Shown here piece after piece: positions 9,638-19,883 of a stretch of 53,842 nt of DNA (positions are counted from its first letter, which is position 1; the number at the start of each line of letters is the position of its first letter). This DNA is from an uncultured Ramlibacter sp. GTDB lineage: Bacteria; Pseudomonadota; Gammaproteobacteria; Burkholderiales; Burkholderiaceae_C. Below the pieces are notes generated by a model. The model did no database searches, had not been told where the DNA came from, and saw only the letters and a list, made by a program, of their open reading frames with translations. Made by a program: the position numbers and the translations under genes. The DNA lies in assembly GCF_936925435.1 (NCBI RefSeq), contig NZ_CAKZHQ010000035.1:1-53842 (forward strand). The letters are read 5' to 3'.

Positions 9638-10851
9638 ATTTCACAGCCACCATCGCCGGCTGGTTGCCGGGCCGCTCTGCCGAGGCCAAGCCGCTGCGCT
9701 CCACCGTGCCGGCCCGCGTGGCCGGCTTTGACCAGGCCCTGCTGTGGGTCACGGTGGCCCTGCTGGTTTTCGGCCTGGTGATGGTGTATTCGGCCTCCAT
9801 CGCCATGCCCGACAACCCCAAATTCGCGCGCTACGCCCACACCTATTTCCTGACGCGCCATGCCATCTCCCTGTGTGTGGCCTTCGTGGCCGCGCTGCTG
9901 GCCTTCCAGGTGCCGGTGGCCACCTGGGAGAAGGCCGCACCCTGGCTGTTCGTGGCCTCGCTGATCCTGCTGATCGCGGTGCTGGTTCCGCACGTGGGCG
10001 TGGTGGTCAACGGCGCGCGCCGCTGGATCTCGCTGGGCTTCATGGGCTTCCAGCCCTCGGAGCTGGCCAAGTTCGCGGTGCTGCTCTATGCGGCCGACTA
10101 CATGGTGCGCAAGATGGAGGTCAAGGAGCGCTTCTTTCGCGCCGTGCTGCCGATGGCGGTTGCGGTGGCGGTGGTGGGCTCGCTGCTGCTGGCCGAACCC
10201 GACATGGGCGCCTTCATGGTGATCGCGGTGATCGCCATGGGCATTCTGTTCCTGGGCGGCGTCAACGCCCGCATGTTCTTCCTCATCGCGGCGGTGATGA
10301 CCATCGCCTTCATGCTGATGATCGCCCTGTCGGACTGGCGGCGCGAGCGCATCTTCGCCTACCTCGATCCCTGGAGCGAGAAGCACGCCCTGGGCAAGGG
10401 GTACCAGCTGTCGCACTCGTTGATCGCCATCGGCCGCGGCGAGATCTTCGGTGTCGGCCTGGGCGGCAGCGTGGAAAAACTGCACTGGCTGCCCGAGGCC
10501 CACACCGACTTCCTGCTGGCGGTGATCGGCGAGGAGTTCGGCCTGGTGGGCGTGCTCACCGTGATCGGCCTGTTCCTGTGGATGACCCGCCGCATCATGC
10601 ACATCGGCCGCCAGGCGATCGCGCTGGACCGGGTCTTTGCCGGCCTGGTGGCGCAGGGCGTGGGCATCTGGATGGGGTTCCAGGCCTTCATCAACATGGG
10701 CGTGAACCTGGGTGCGCTGCCGACCAAGGGCCTGACCCTGCCGCTCATGAGTTATGGCGGCTCGGCCATCCTGATGAACCTGGTGGCGCTGGCCGTGGTG
10801 CTGCGCATCGACTTCGAGAATCGCCAGATGATGCGCGGAGGGCGCGCGTGA
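9634..10851 (+). CDS. ftsW: septal peptidoglycan glycosyltransferase FtsW
   Basis: FtsW is the SEDS-family polymerase that makes septal glycan strands with FtsI. The 405-residue protein has about ten membrane segments and SEDS signatures such as GARRWI, the QPSELAKF motif, and the extracytoplasmic loop ending in [14 protein letters not shown]. The start is a GTG whose last bases overlap the murD stop (GTGA), consistent with coupling. A paralogue, RodA, is encoded at 30215-31369. The stop overlaps the murG ATG. Confidence 0.96.
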   Translation: MNFTATIAGWLPGRSAEAKPLRSTVPARVAGFDQALLWVTVALLVFGLVMVYSASIAMPDNPKFARYAHTYFLTRHAISLCVAFVAALLAFQVPVATWEKAAPWLFVASLILLIAVLVPHVGVVVNGARRWISLGFMGFQPSELAKFAVLLYAADYMVRKMEVKERFFRAVLPMAVAVAVVGSLLLAEPDMGAFMVIAVIAMGILFLGGVNARMFFLIAAVMTIAFMLMIALSDWRRERIFAYLDPWSEKHALGKGYQLSHSLIAIGRGEIFGVGLGGSVEKLHWLPEAHTDFLLAVIGEEFGLVGVLTVIGLFLWMTRRIMHIGRQAIALDRVFAGLVAQGVGIWMGFQAFINMGVNLGALPTKGLTLPLMSYGGSAILMNLVALAVVLRIDFENRQMMRGGRA

Positions 10852-11912
10852 TGGCCAAGACCGCACTCGTCATGGCAGGTGGTACCGGCGGCCATATCTT
10901 CCCCGGCCTGGCCGTGGCCGAAGAATTGCGCGCGCGCGGCTGGACGGTGCACTGGCTGGGCGCGCCCGAGAGCATGGAGAGCCGCCTGGTGCCGCCGCGC
11001 GGCTTTGCTTTCGAGACCATCGATTTCTCGGGTGTACGCGGCAAGGGCTTGCTGACCCTGGCCTTGCTGCCGCTGCGCCTGCTCAAGGCCTTCTGGCAAA
11101 GCATCCAGGTGCTGCGCCGTGTGCGGCCCGACGTGGTGGTCGGCCTGGGCGGCTACATCAGCTTCCCGGCCGGCCTGATGAGCGTGCTGCTGGGCAAGCC
11201 GCTGGTGCTGCACGAGCAGAACTCGGTGGCCGGCATGGCCAACAAGCTGCTGGCCAGTGTGGCCGACCGGGTCTTCACCGCCTTTCCCAACGTGATCCGC
11301 AAGGCCGTCTGGGTCGGCAACCCGCTGCGCGCCGGCTTCCTGCAGCAGCCCGGTCCGCAGCAGCGCTTTGCTGGCCGCGAAGGCCCGCTGAAGTTGCTGG
11401 TGGTGGGCGGCAGTCTGGGCGCGCGCGCCCTCAACCAGATCGTGCCCCAGGCCCTGGCCCTGATCCCACCCGATCAGCGGCCGCTGGTGGCCCACCAGAG
11501 CGGCGCCACTCAGCTCGAGGCGCTGGAGGCCAACTACGCGGCGGCCGGCGTCGAGGCCGACCTCACGCCCTTCATCGAGGACACGGCCCATGCCTTTGCC
11601 GAGGCCGACCTCATCGTCTGCCGCGCCGGTGCCAGCACGGTGACCGAGATCGCCGCCGTGGGCGCGGCCGCGGTTTTCGTGCCCTTCCCCTCGGCGGTGG
11701 ACGACCACCAGACCAGCAACGCGAAGTTCCTGACCGATGCCGGTGGCGGCTGGCTGGTGCAGCAGAGCGATCTGCAGCCCCGGTGGCTGGCCAATTTGCT
11801 ACAAAAAACAGAGCGCTCCGAGCTGATTCGGCGGGGGCTACAGGCCAAAACAATGGAAAAAACGAACGCGACGGCCGAAGTGGTCGCCGCCTGCGAGGAG
11901 TTGGCCCGATGA
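10851..11912 (+). CDS. murG: UDP-GlcNAc:lipid I GlcNAc transferase MurG
   Basis: MurG converts lipid I to lipid II at the inner face of the membrane. The 353-residue protein has two Rossmann domains, with the N-terminal [15 protein letters not shown] loop, the HEQNSVAG motif, and the C-terminal donor-site segment [18 protein letters not shown] overlaps the ftsW TGA by one base. The last 40 or so codons (about 11794-11850) are encoded by a degenerate copy of the dispersed repeat, giving a more charged C-terminus than usual. Confidence 0.97.
   Translation: MAKTALVMAGGTGGHIFPGLAVAEELRARGWTVHWLGAPESMESRLVPPRGFAFETIDFSGVRGKGLLTLALLPLRLLKAFWQSIQVLRRVRPDVVVGLGGYISFPAGLMSVLLGKPLVLHEQNSVAGMANKLLASVADRVFTAFPNVIRKAVWVGNPLRAGFLQQPGPQQRFAGREGPLKLLVVGGSLGARALNQIVPQALALIPPDQRPLVAHQSGATQLEALEANYAAAGVEADLTPFIEDTAHAFAEADLIVCRAGASTVTEIAAVGAAAVFVPFPSAVDDHQTSNAKFLTDAGGGWLVQQSDLQPRWLANLLQKTERSELIRRGLQAKTMEKTNATAEVVAACEELAR
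11794..11850 (+). repeat. degenerate dispersed repeat inside murG
   Basis: The segment reads TTTGCTACAAAAAACAGAGC, then GCTCCGAGC, and ends GGCGGGGGCTACAGGCC-AAAA. It aligns well with the copy next to ruvC at 20432-20483. It is read in frame as part of the murG C-terminus. Confidence 0.55.
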
Positions 11913-13321
11913 AGCACGCGGTCAAACACATCCACTTTGTGGGCATTGGCGGCGCCGGCATGTCGGGCATCGCCGAGGTGCTGCGCAACCAGGGCTATCT
12001 GATCTCGGGCTCCGACCTGAACGACAGTCCCACGCTGCAGCGCCTCAAGGGCCTGGGCATCAAGACCTGCCTGGGCCACCAGGCCAGCCACATCGTCGGC
12101 GCCGACGTGCTGGTCACCTCCACCGCCGTGCAGGCCGACAACCCGGAGGTGCTGGCGGCGCGCAAGCGCAAGATCCCGGTCGTGCCGCGGGCCATGATGC
12201 TGGCCGAGCTGATGCGCCTGAAGCAGGGCATCGCGATCGCCGGCACCCACGGCAAGACCACCACCACGTCCCTGGTGGCCAGCGTGCTGGCCGAGGGCGG
12301 CCTCGATCCCACCTTCGTCATCGGTGGGCGCCTCAACAGCGCCGGCGCCAACGCCAAGCTGGGTGCGGGCGACTACATCGTGGTGGAAGCCGATGAATCG
12401 GACGCCTCGTTCCTGAACCTGATGCCGGTGATGGCGGTGGTGACCAACATCGACGAAGACCACATGGAGACCTACGGCCATGACTTCGGCAAGCTCAAGG
12501 CCGCCTTCCTGGACTTCCTGCACCGCATGCCCTTTTACGGCACGGCCATCCTCTGCGTGGACGACCCCGAGGTGCGGGCCATCGTGCCCGACGTGCAGTG
12601 CCCGATCACCAGCTATGGCGTGAGCGAGGACGCCCAGGTGCGCGCCGTCAACATCCGCGCCGTCGGCGCCCAGATGCACTTCACGGTGCAGCGGCGCAAC
12701 GGTGTCACCCTGCCGGACATGGATGTGGTGCTCAACCTGGCGGGCCACCACAACGTGCTCAACGCGCTGTCGGCGATCGCCGTGGCGGTTGAACTGAACG
12801 TGGCGGACGCGGCGGTGCAAAAGGCCCTGGCGGAGTTCACCGGCGTCGGCCGGCGCTTCCAGAGCTACGGCCAGGTGGCGGCGCGCCCGGCCAACGGCGG
12901 CGGCAGCTTCACCGTGATCGAGGACTACGGCCACCACCCGGTGGAGCTTGGCGTGACGCTGGAGGCGGCCCGCGGCGCCTTCCCGGGCCGGCGCCTGGTG
13001 CTGGCCTTCCAGCCGCACCGCTACACCCGCACGCGCGACTGCTTCGAGGATTTCGTCAAGGTGCTGGGCCATGCCGACGCCGTGCTGCTGGCCGAGGTCT
13101 ATGCGGCCGGCGAGGAGCCCATCGTGGCCGCCGACGGCCGCTCGCTGGCGCGTGCCGTGCGCGTGGCGGGCAAGGTTGAGCCGGTCTTTGTCGACGCCAT
13201 CCTCGCCATGCCCGAGGCCATCCTGGACATGGCCCGCGACGGCGACGTGGTGATGTGCATGGGCGCCGGCTCCATTGGCGGCGTGCCGGCCAAGCTGGTG
13301 GAACTGGGAGGCGTTGCATGA
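11909..13321 (+). CDS. murC: UDP-MurNAc:L-alanine ligase MurC
   Basis: MurC adds the first stem residue, L-Ala, to UDP-MurNAc. The 470-residue protein starts with the nucleotide-binding [12 protein letters not shown] loop and has the ATP loop [11 protein letters not shown], the [10 protein letters not shown] motif and the DYGHHPVE motif of the C-terminal domain. The ATG overlaps the murG stop by four bases and the stop overlaps ddl. The related recycling ligase Mpl is at 40335-41705 and shares the fold. Confidence 0.97.
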   Translation: MKHAVKHIHFVGIGGAGMSGIAEVLRNQGYLISGSDLNDSPTLQRLKGLGIKTCLGHQASHIVGADVLVTSTAVQADNPEVLAARKRKIPVVPRAMMLAELMRLKQGIAIAGTHGKTTTTSLVASVLAEGGLDPTFVIGGRLNSAGANAKLGAGDYIVVEADESDASFLNLMPVMAVVTNIDEDHMETYGHDFGKLKAAFLDFLHRMPFYGTAILCVDDPEVRAIVPDVQCPITSYGVSEDAQVRAVNIRAVGAQMHFTVQRRNGVTLPDMDVVLNLAGHHNVLNALSAIAVAVELNVADAAVQKALAEFTGVGRRFQSYGQVAARPANGGGSFTVIEDYGHHPVELGVTLEAARGAFPGRRLVLAFQPHRYTRTRDCFEDFVKVLGHADAVLLAEVYAAGEEPIVAADGRSLARAVRVAGKVEPVFVDAILAMPEAILDMARDGDVVMCMGAGSIGGVPAKLVELGGVA

Positions 13322-14289
13322 AGACGCAGAACGATTTCGGCAAAGTGGCCGTCCTCATGGGCGGCAAGTCCGCCGAGCGCGAGGTCTCGCTGATGTCGGG
13401 CGCGGGCGTGCTCAAGGCCTTGCAATCCAAGGGCGTCAACGCCCATGCCTTCGACCCGGCCGAGCGCGACCTGTCCGAACTCAAGCGCAAGGGCTTCAAG
13501 CGCTGCTTCATCGCCCTGCACGGCCGCTACGGCGAGGACGGCACCGTGCAAGGTGCCCTCGAACTGCTGGGCATTCCCTACACCGGCTCGGGCGTGATGG
13601 CCTCGAGCATCGCCATCGACAAGGTCATGACCAAGCGGGTCTGGCTGGCCGAGGGCGTGCCGACGCCGAAGTTCCAGCTGCTGCACCGCGGCAGCTACGA
13701 CCGCCACGCCGTCATCGCCATCCCCGACGAACTGGGCCTGCCGGTGATCGTCAAGCCGGCGCGCGAGGGCTCGTCCATCGGCGTGGCCAAGGTCCAGGGC
13801 TACTCGCAGATGCAGGCCGCGGTCGACGCCGCGGCGGCACTGGACGCCGACGTGCTGTGCGAACAGTTCATCGCCGGCGACGAAGTCACCTGCCCGGTGC
13901 TGGGCACGGGCGCCGACGCCCGCGCGCTGCCAGTGATCCGCATCGTCGCGCCCGAGGGCAATTACGACTACCAGAACAAGTACTTCACCGACGACACCAA
14001 GTACCTCGTGCCCTGCGGCCTGCCCGAAGGCGAGGAGGCCGCCATCCAGGACATCGTGCTCAAGGCCTACCGGGTGCTGGGCTGCCGCGGCTGGGGCCGC
14101 ATCGACGTGATGATCGACTCCGTCACCCGCAAGCCCTCGCTGCTGGAGATCAACACCTCGCCGGGCATGACGGGCCTTTCGGTGGTGCCCTTGTCGGCGC
14201 GCGCGGCTGGCATCAGCTACGAGGACCTGTGCGTCCAGCTGCTGGCTTCGGCCAGCCTGGACCATGCCCAGGAGGGTGCGGGCGCATGA
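13318..14289 (+). CDS. ddl: D-alanine--D-alanine ligase
   Basis: Ddl makes the D-Ala-D-Ala dipeptide used by MurF. The 323-residue protein is an ATP-grasp enzyme with [10 protein letters not shown] near the N-terminus, [14 protein letters not shown], the ATP-grasp core [14 protein letters not shown], and [12 protein letters not shown] at the C-terminal metal site. I chose the ATG at 13318, which overlaps the murC stop by four bases. Its place before ftsQ is that of ddlB in other Proteobacteria. Confidence 0.96.
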   Translation: MKTQNDFGKVAVLMGGKSAEREVSLMSGAGVLKALQSKGVNAHAFDPAERDLSELKRKGFKRCFIALHGRYGEDGTVQGALELLGIPYTGSGVMASSIAIDKVMTKRVWLAEGVPTPKFQLLHRGSYDRHAVIAIPDELGLPVIVKPAREGSSIGVAKVQGYSQMQAAVDAAAALDADVLCEQFIAGDEVTCPVLGTGADARALPVIRIVAPEGNYDYQNKYFTDDTKYLVPCGLPEGEEAAIQDIVLKAYRVLGCRGWGRIDVMIDSVTRKPSLLEINTSPGMTGLSVVPLSARAAGISYEDLCVQLLASASLDHAQEGAGA

Positions 14290-15074
14290 ACGCCACCATG
14301 CCAGCACCGTTGGACGTCAGGCTGATGAACATCACCGCCACGGTGCTGTTCGCCGCCTGCGCTGCCATGCTGCTGGCGGCGCTGTCCTGGTGGGCGCTGC
14401 GCCATCCGCTGTTCGCCGTCGGCGCCATCTCGGTGCAGGGCGAGGTCAGCCACAACAGCGCGGCCACGCTGCGCGCCAACGTGGCGCCGCGGGTCGCGGG
14501 CAACTTCTTCACCGTCAACCTCGATGCCGCGCGCAAGGCCTTCGAGGACGTGCCCTGGGTGCGCCAGGCCGTGGTGCGGCGCGAGTTTCCGAACCGCCTG
14601 CGCGTGCTGCTGCAGGAGCACCATGCCGCCGCCTACTGGGGCGCCGAGGGTGAGGCCCAGCGCCTGCTCAACACCTATGGCGAGGTCTTCGAGGCCAACG
14701 TGGGCGACGTCGAGCAGGACGAGCTGCCGCGCCTGAGCGGGCCCGATGGCGAGTCGGCCACGGTGCTGGCCATGTTCCAGGTGCTGCAGCCGCTGTTCGA
14801 CGGCCTGGACCTGGGGCTCGAGCAACTGGCGCTGACCAGCCGCGGCAGCTGGCAGATCGCGCTGGACAACGGCGCCCAGGTGGAACTGGGCCGCGGCACA
14901 CCCGACGAGGTGGCGCTGCGCGCCCAGCGTTTCGTGCAGACGCTGAGCCAGGCCGCTTCCAGGTACAGCCGCCGGCCGCAGGACCTGGTCTCGGCCGACC
15001 TGCGCCACAGCGATGGCTATGCGATCCGGTTGAGGGGCGTCAGTACCACGAGTGCGGACGCACAAAAGAAATAG
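14286..15074 (+). CDS. ftsQ: cell division protein FtsQ
   Basis: FtsQ is a bitopic divisome scaffold that recruits FtsB and FtsL. The 262-residue protein has a short cytoplasmic N-terminus, one membrane segment (about 15-38), a POTRA domain beginning at [20 protein letters not shown], and the FtsQ domain. ATG overlaps the ddl stop (ATGA). The sequence around the end (TAGAGGACACC) also supplies the ribosome binding site of ftsA. Confidence 0.95.
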   Translation: MNATMPAPLDVRLMNITATVLFAACAAMLLAALSWWALRHPLFAVGAISVQGEVSHNSAATLRANVAPRVAGNFFTVNLDAARKAFEDVPWVRQAVVRREFPNRLRVLLQEHHAAAYWGAEGEAQRLLNTYGEVFEANVGDVEQDELPRLSGPDGESATVLAMFQVLQPLFDGLDLGLEQLALTSRGSWQIALDNGAQVELGRGTPDEVALRAQRFVQTLSQAASRYSRRPQDLVSADLRHSDGYAIRLRGVSTTSADAQKK

Positions 15075-15084
15075 AGGACACCAA

Positions 15085-16314
15085 ATGGCAAAAGAATACA
15101 AGGACCTGGTCGTCGGCCTGGACATCGGCACCGCCAAGGTGATGGTGGTGGTGGCCGAGGTGATGCCCGGGGGCGAGCTCAAGCTCGCCGGCCTGGGCGT
15201 GGCGCCGTCCAACGGCCTCAAGCGCGGCGTGGTGGTCAACATCGACGCCACCGTGCAGAGCATCCAGCAGGCCCTCAAAGAGGCCGAGCTGATGGCCGAC
15301 TGCAAGATCACCCGGGTCTACACCGGCATCACCGGCGCCCACATCCGTGGCATCAACTCCAGCGGGATGGTGGCGGTCAAGGACAAGGAAGTGACGCCGG
15401 CCGACGTGGCCCGCGTGGTGGAGACGGCGCGCGCCATCAACATCTCGACCGACCAGCGCCTGCTGCTGGTCGAGCCGCAGGAGTTCGTGATCGACGGCCA
15501 GGACGTCAAGGAGCCCATCGGCATGAGCGGCATCCGGCTGGAGGCCAAGGTCCACATCGTCACCGGCGCCCAGAGCGCGGCCGAGAACATCATCAAGTGC
15601 GTGCGCCGCTGCGGCCTGGAGGTGGACCAGCTGCTGCTCAACCCGCTGGCCTCCAGCCTGGCGGTGCTGACCGAAGACGAGCGCGAACTCGGTGTCGCCC
15701 TGGTCGACATCGGCGCCGGCACCACCGACGTGGCGATCTTCACCAACGGCGCGATCCGCCACACGGCGGTGATCCCGATCGCCGGCGACCTGATCACCAG
15801 CGACATCGCCATGGCGCTGCGCACGCCGACCAAGGACGCCGAGGACATCAAGGTCGAGAGCGGCTTTGCCAAGCAGCTGCTGGCCGACCCCGACCAGCAG
15901 GTCGAGGTGCCTGGCCTGGGCGACCGCGGTCCGCGCATGCTGAGCAAGCAGGCCCTGGCCGGCGTGATCGAGCCGCGCATCGAGGAGATCTATTCGCTGG
16001 TGCAGCAGGTGGTGCGCGAGTCGGGCTACGAGGAGGTGCTGTCCTCGGGCATCGTCATCACCGGCGGCAGCTCCATCATGCCGGGCATGGTGGAGCTGGG
16101 CGAGGACATCTTCCTCAAGCCCGTGCGCCGCGGCATTCCCAAGTACGCCAGCTCCCTGTCGGACATGGTGGCCCAGCCGCGCGCCGCCACCGTCATGGGC
16201 CTGCTGGAAGAAGCGCGCATGGCGCGCCTGCGCGGCTTCAAGGTGGCGCAGAAAAACGGTTCCATGAAGACGGCCTTCGGGCGCTTTCGCGACTTCATCG
16301 TGGGGAATTTCTGA
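15085..16314 (+). CDS. ftsA: cell division protein FtsA
   Basis: FtsA is the actin-like ATPase that tethers FtsZ to the membrane. The 409-residue protein has the phosphate-1 motif GLDIGTAKV, the phosphate-2 motif VDIGAGTTDVAIF, the adenosine motif ITGGSSIMPG and a C-terminal amphipathic helix ending GRFRDFIVGNF that fits the membrane-targeting sequence. I use the ATG at 15085, with an AGAGGA ribosome binding site; it gives the standard N-terminus MAKEYKDLVVGLDIG. Confidence 0.97.
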   Translation: MAKEYKDLVVGLDIGTAKVMVVVAEVMPGGELKLAGLGVAPSNGLKRGVVVNIDATVQSIQQALKEAELMADCKITRVYTGITGAHIRGINSSGMVAVKDKEVTPADVARVVETARAINISTDQRLLLVEPQEFVIDGQDVKEPIGMSGIRLEAKVHIVTGAQSAAENIIKCVRRCGLEVDQLLLNPLASSLAVLTEDERELGVALVDIGAGTTDVAIFTNGAIRHTAVIPIAGDLITSDIAMALRTPTKDAEDIKVESGFAKQLLADPDQQVEVPGLGDRGPRMLSKQALAGVIEPRIEEIYSLVQQVVRESGYEEVLSSGIVITGGSSIMPGMVELGEDIFLKPVRRGIPKYASSLSDMVAQPRAATVMGLLEEARMARLRGFKVAQKNGSMKTAFGRFRDFIVGNF

Positions 16315-16460
16315 TGAAGACCTGTCTCTTGATGTTCGCGCGCGCCGGGCCGCGCAGAAAGGAGCGATGGCGGTGCACCGATCCGCCCTCGTGAACATCT
16401 CTGGTCAGCAACAACAAATCCAGCAATCGGCAACTGCAACACGAATTCAGGAGAAAGAAC
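16315..16460 (+). other. ftsA-ftsZ intergenic region
   Basis: These 146 bases form the longest gap within the cluster. They hold a GC-rich hairpin near 16339-16362 and an A-rich stretch, ending with a good ribosome binding site (CAGGAGAAAG, about 16449-16458). Additional ftsZ promoters commonly occur here in other bacteria, but I could not find a convincing -35/-10 pair. Confidence 0.4.
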
Positions 16461-17693
16461 ATGAGCATCGAAATGATTGAGGTCGAAGAGTTCCACCTGG
16501 GCACGCAGATCAAGGTGATCGGCGTCGGCGGTGGCGGCGGCAACGCGGTCGAGCACATGATCGAGCGCGCTGTGCAAGGCGTGGAGTTCATCTGCGCCAA
16601 CACCGACGCGCAGTCGCTCTCGCGCAGCCCGGCGCACAAGACCATCCAGCTGGGCGGCAGCGGCCTGGGCGCCGGCAGCAAGCCCGAGAAGGGCCGAGAG
16701 GCGGCGGAGCTGGCGGTGGACGACATCCGCCAGGCGATCGCCGGCGCGCACATGCTGTTCATCACCGCCGGCATGGGCGGCGGCACCGGAACCGGCGCCG
16801 CGCCGGTGATCGCCCGCATCGCCAAGGAGATGGGCATTCTCACGGTGGGGGTTGTCACCAAGCCGTTCGACTGGGAAGGCGGGCGCCGCATGACCAACGC
16901 CGACAACGGCCTGGCCGAGCTGGAAGCCAACGTCGACTCGCTGATCGTGGTGCTCAACGAGAAGCTGCTGGAAGTGCTGGGCGACGACATCACCCAGGAC
17001 GAGGCCTTCGCCCATGCCAACGACGTGCTCAAGAACGCCGTCGGCGGCATCGCCGAGATCATCAACGTGCCCGGCCATGTGAACGTCGACTTCGAGGACG
17101 TGCGCACCGTCATGGGCGAGCCCGGCAAGGCCATGATGGGCACGGCCGTGGCCAACGGCCCGGACCGCGCCCGCATCGCCGCGGAGCAGGCCGTGGCCTG
17201 CCCGCTGCTCGAGGGCATCGACCTGTCGGGCGCCAAGGGCGTGCTGGTGCTGATCACCGCGGCCAAGGGCAGCCTGAAGCTGTCGGAGTCCAAGCTGGCG
17301 ATGAACACCATCCGCGCCTATGCCTCGCCCGACGCCCACGTGATCTACGGCACGGCCTACGACGACAGTCTGCAGGACGAAGTGCGCGTCACCGTGGTGG
17401 CCACCGGCCTGTCGCGCCAGGGCATGCGCCGCACGGCTCCGCCGCTGCAGGTGCTGCGCACCGGCACCGACAACGTGCCCTTCCACGTGCCGACGGTGAA
17501 CAATGCCGTCGCCGGCCCGGGCGCCATCGTCACCAGCAACGGCCAGAGCAGCCAGCCCGACTACCACGGCATGACCGTGCCCAGCGTCTGGCGCACCAAC
17601 CGCACCCAGGCCGCGGCCAAGGTCGACGCGCTGTCTTCGGGCGGCATGGACGACTTCGAGATCCCGGCTTTCCTGCGCAAGCAGGCGGACTGA
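16461..17693 (+). CDS. ftsZ: cell division protein FtsZ
   Basis: FtsZ is the tubulin-like GTPase that forms the division ring. The 410-residue protein has IGVGGGGGNAVEHM at the N-terminal nucleotide loop, the tubulin signature GGGTGTGAAP, the T7-loop region, a variable linker and the conserved C-terminal peptide DDFEIPAFLRKQAD that binds FtsA and other partners. ATG has a strong AGGAGA ribosome binding site. It is the last gene before the intrinsic terminator at 17711-17746. Confidence 0.98.
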   Translation: MSIEMIEVEEFHLGTQIKVIGVGGGGGNAVEHMIERAVQGVEFICANTDAQSLSRSPAHKTIQLGGSGLGAGSKPEKGREAAELAVDDIRQAIAGAHMLFITAGMGGGTGTGAAPVIARIAKEMGILTVGVVTKPFDWEGGRRMTNADNGLAELEANVDSLIVVLNEKLLEVLGDDITQDEAFAHANDVLKNAVGGIAEIINVPGHVNVDFEDVRTVMGEPGKAMMGTAVANGPDRARIAAEQAVACPLLEGIDLSGAKGVLVLITAAKGSLKLSESKLAMNTIRAYASPDAHVIYGTAYDDSLQDEVRVTVVATGLSRQGMRRTAPPLQVLRTGTDNVPFHVPTVNNAVAGPGAIVTSNGQSSQPDYHGMTVPSVWRTNRTQAAAKVDALSSGGMDDFEIPAFLRKQAD

Positions 17694-17710
17694 TTCTCCG
17701 GGTGTAGGCA

Positions 17711-17746
17711 AGGGGGCGGACGCCAGCCGGGTCCGCCCCCTTTTTT
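17711..17746 (+). terminator. intrinsic terminator of the dcw cluster
   Basis: A perfect 10-bp stem, GGGGGCGGAC (17712-17721) with GTCCGCCCCC (17731-17740), encloses a 9-base loop and is followed by six Ts. One further A-T pair can extend the stem. It lies 18 bases after the ftsZ stop. Confidence 0.92.
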
Positions 17747-17759
17747 CTGAGGGGGCTGC

Positions 17760-18734
17760 ATGAGAGTTGCGTTGTTCCTCGCGGCCGTGCTGGCCGCCGG
17801 CCTCGCCCAGGCGCAACAGGCCAGGCCCGAGCAGGCCGAGGCCGTCGGCTGGCCGAGCATGCTGTGCGCTGGCACGCCGGTGGTGTGCAACCGCCTTGAA
17901 GCACGCGGCTTCCTGTTCGCCACCCCTGGCGCGACCAGGGTGGTGATGATCTCTCACGGATCGCAGGGCATCGACAGCCGCATGTACGACTATGTCGACA
18001 GCCTGCAAAAAGACGGCTTCGCGGCCCTGGTGATCGACCACTGGAAGCCGCGCGGCATCGGTGTGACGCACGACGACTACCGGGCCGCCGGGCTTCGCGG
18101 CGGCAATGAGATCAACATGGCGGCCGACAGCCTGACGGCGGCCCAGTGGTTGCGCTCGCGCGGCTACCAGAAGGTCGGCAGCATCGGCGAGTCCCAGGGG
18201 GCCAGCGCGGCCATCACGCTGCAGCAGAAATGGGCCCACACCATGGTGGAGCGCAACATCCGGCGCATTCACGGCAGCGACTTTCGCGTCCAGCCGGCCG
18301 ATGCCGTGGTGGCCATGTACGGCTTTTGCGGCTTTCGCCATGCCAGCCGCGACGCCTATGTGGACACGCCCTTCCTGTTCATCACCGGCGAGGTCGACGA
18401 CGAGACGCCCAGCAGGTACTGCGAGCGCTACGTGCCCTGGATGAACGAACGCGGCGGCAGCGCCAGCATCGTGGTGCTCGAAGGCGAGGGCCACAGCTTC
18501 GACGCGCCCTACAAGCGCCAGCGCAACTTGTTCGGCCCGCATTACGCAAAGTGCGACATCCTGGTCGACGATTCCGGCGTGACCGAGTTGAACAGCGGCA
18601 TGAAGGAGCCCGGTGCGACCAACATCAACGCCATGCTGACCCGCTGCGTCAGCAAGGTCTACCACTCGGGTTACTGGAAAGACCGTTTCATCGCCGTCCC
18701 CCACTGGATGGGGTTTTTCCGCAAGCACCTGTAG
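17760..18734 (+). CDS. secreted alpha/beta hydrolase, dienelactone-hydrolase-like
   Basis: The 324-residue protein has a signal peptide (about residues 1-18, cleavage after AQA) and an alpha/beta-hydrolase core, so it is probably periplasmic. The oxyanion region is ISHGSQG (64-70), the nucleophile elbow is GESQG with Ser145, the acid is likely Asp213 or Asp214 (GEVDDETP), and the base is His245 (GEGHSFD). This order matches the dienelactone hydrolase superfamily. The natural substrate cannot be told. The gene starts 14 bases after the ftsZ terminator and ends 29 bases before lpxC, an unusual place for such an enzyme. Confidence 0.8.
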   Translation: MRVALFLAAVLAAGLAQAQQARPEQAEAVGWPSMLCAGTPVVCNRLEARGFLFATPGATRVVMISHGSQGIDSRMYDYVDSLQKDGFAALVIDHWKPRGIGVTHDDYRAAGLRGGNEINMAADSLTAAQWLRSRGYQKVGSIGESQGASAAITLQQKWAHTMVERNIRRIHGSDFRVQPADAVVAMYGFCGFRHASRDAYVDTPFLFITGEVDDETPSRYCERYVPWMNERGGSASIVVLEGEGHSFDAPYKRQRNLFGPHYAKCDILVDDSGVTELNSGMKEPGATNINAMLTRCVSKVYHSGYWKDRFIAVPHWMGFFRKHL

Positions 18735-18751
18735 CCGCCGGCCATGCAACT

Positions 18752-18757
18752 TAAAAT
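18752..18757 (+). promoter_or_regulatory. -10-like hexamer before lpxC
   Basis: TAAAAT lies exactly six bases before the lpxC ATG, and no Shine-Dalgarno sequence is visible between them. If it is a -10 box, transcription would begin at or next to the ATG. No good -35 box is seen. Confidence 0.4.
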
Positions 18758-18763
18758 GCACAC

Positions 18764-19687
18764 ATGCTTCAGCAACGCACCCTCAAGTCCCTGACCAAGG
18801 CCGTCGGCGTCGGCCTGCACAGCGGCCAGCGGGTCGAGCTGACGCTGCGGCCGGCCCAGCCGGACACCGGCATCGTCTTTCGCCGGGTCGACCTGGCCCA
18901 GCCGGTGGACATCCCGGTCTCGGCCGAGGCCGTCACCGACACCCGCATGGCCTCGACCATCTCCAACGGCGGCGCCAAGGTCTACACGGTGGAGCACCTG
19001 ATGTCGGCCTGTGCCGGCCTGGGCCTGGACAACCTGTACGTGGACATCACGGCCGAGGAAGTGCCCATCCTGGACGGCTCGTCGGCGTCCTTTGTCTTCC
19101 TGCTGCAAAGCGCCGGCATCGCGCTGCAGAACGCGCCGCGCCGCTTCATCCGCCTGCTCAAGCCGGTGGAGGTGCGCGAAGGCGAGGGCGATAACCTCAA
19201 GTGGGCCCGCCTGGACCCCTACCACGGCTACAAGCTCAGTTTCGAGATCGACTTCGCCCACCGGGTGGTCGACTCCACCGGCCAGAGCGTGGTGTTCGAC
19301 CTGGGCACGGGCTCTTATGCGCGCGACATCGCACGGGCCCGCACCTTCGGCTTCACCAAGGACGTGGAGAACATGCGCGCCAGCGGCCTGGGCCTGGGCG
19401 CCGGCATGGACAACGCCATCGTGATGGACGACTACCGGGTGCTCAACTCGGACGGCCTGCGCTACGACGACGAGCTGGCCAAGCACAAGATCCTGGACGC
19501 CATGGGCGACCTGTACCTGGTGGGCAAGCCGCTGCTGGCCGCCTACAGCGCCTTCCGCTCCGGCCACGCCATGAACAACAAGCTGCTGCGCGAGCTGCTG
19601 GCCCAGCGCGATGCCTGGGACGTGGTGACATTCGAGGACGAAAAGCAGGCGCCTGTCGGCTTTGCCCAGCCTGCCAGGGCCTGGTAA
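18764..19687 (+). CDS. lpxC: UDP-3-O-acyl-N-acetylglucosamine deacetylase LpxC
   Basis: LpxC is the zinc enzyme that commits UDP-acyl-GlcNAc to lipid A synthesis. The 307-residue protein starts [21 protein letters not shown] and contains the zinc ligands in TVEHLMSA and [10 protein letters not shown], plus the catalytic-site motif SGHAMNNKL. It confirms an outer membrane with lipid A. It lies downstream of ftsZ, as in many Proteobacteria, but is separated here by a terminator and a hydrolase gene. Confidence 0.97.
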   Translation: MLQQRTLKSLTKAVGVGLHSGQRVELTLRPAQPDTGIVFRRVDLAQPVDIPVSAEAVTDTRMASTISNGGAKVYTVEHLMSACAGLGLDNLYVDITAEEVPILDGSSASFVFLLQSAGIALQNAPRRFIRLLKPVEVREGEGDNLKWARLDPYHGYKLSFEIDFAHRVVDSTGQSVVFDLGTGSYARDIARARTFGFTKDVENMRASGLGLGAGMDNAIVMDDYRVLNSDGLRYDDELAKHKILDAMGDLYLVGKPLLAAYSAFRSGHAMNNKLLRELLAQRDAWDVVTFEDEKQAPVGFAQPARAW

Positions 19688-19696
19688 AAGCACCGC

Positions 19697-19873
19697 ATGC
19701 TGCTGTTTCGCTGGACCATCATGCTGCTGCTGCTCACGGCAGCGGTCTGCTTCGCTTTCTATGCGGGCACCGGCCAGCCGCGCTTCAAGCGCTTTGGCTT
19801 CATCACCCTGAAGTGGACGCTGATTGCGGCGTTCGCCTTCTTTGCCGTGTTGATTCTCGAGCGGCTGGCCTGA
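19697..19873 (+). CDS. small two-helix membrane protein
   Basis: A 58-residue ORF starts nine bases after lpxC. Two hydrophobic stretches (about residues 5-22 and 38-54) flank a short basic loop (GQPRFKRFGF), giving a hairpin in the inner membrane. I do not recognise a named family. Small membrane proteins of this kind follow lpxC in related bacteria as far as I recall, and the close spacing suggests co-transcription with lpxC. It ends 10 bases before the convergent ruvC gene, with no terminator in the gap. Confidence 0.65.
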   Translation: MLLFRWTIMLLLLTAAVCFAFYAGTGQPRFKRFGFITLKWTLIAAFAFFAVLILERLA

Positions 19874-19883
19874 GCGTTCTTTC

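Noticed and set aside
10848..10850. GTG one codon before the murG ATG as the true start
   Set aside because: ATG at 10851 gives the usual MurG N-terminus and a one-base overlap with ftsW; the difference is a single residue.
16314..16394. A 26-residue ORF overlapping the ftsA stop (TGATG)
   Set aside because: Composition is not distinctive, it has no second overlap with ftsZ, and it runs through a hairpin; more likely chance than a gene.
16026..18761. A minus-strand open frame of about 900 codons opposite ftsA, ftsZ and the hydrolase
   Set aside because: It overlaps well-defined genes and a terminator on the plus strand and has no recognisable motif.
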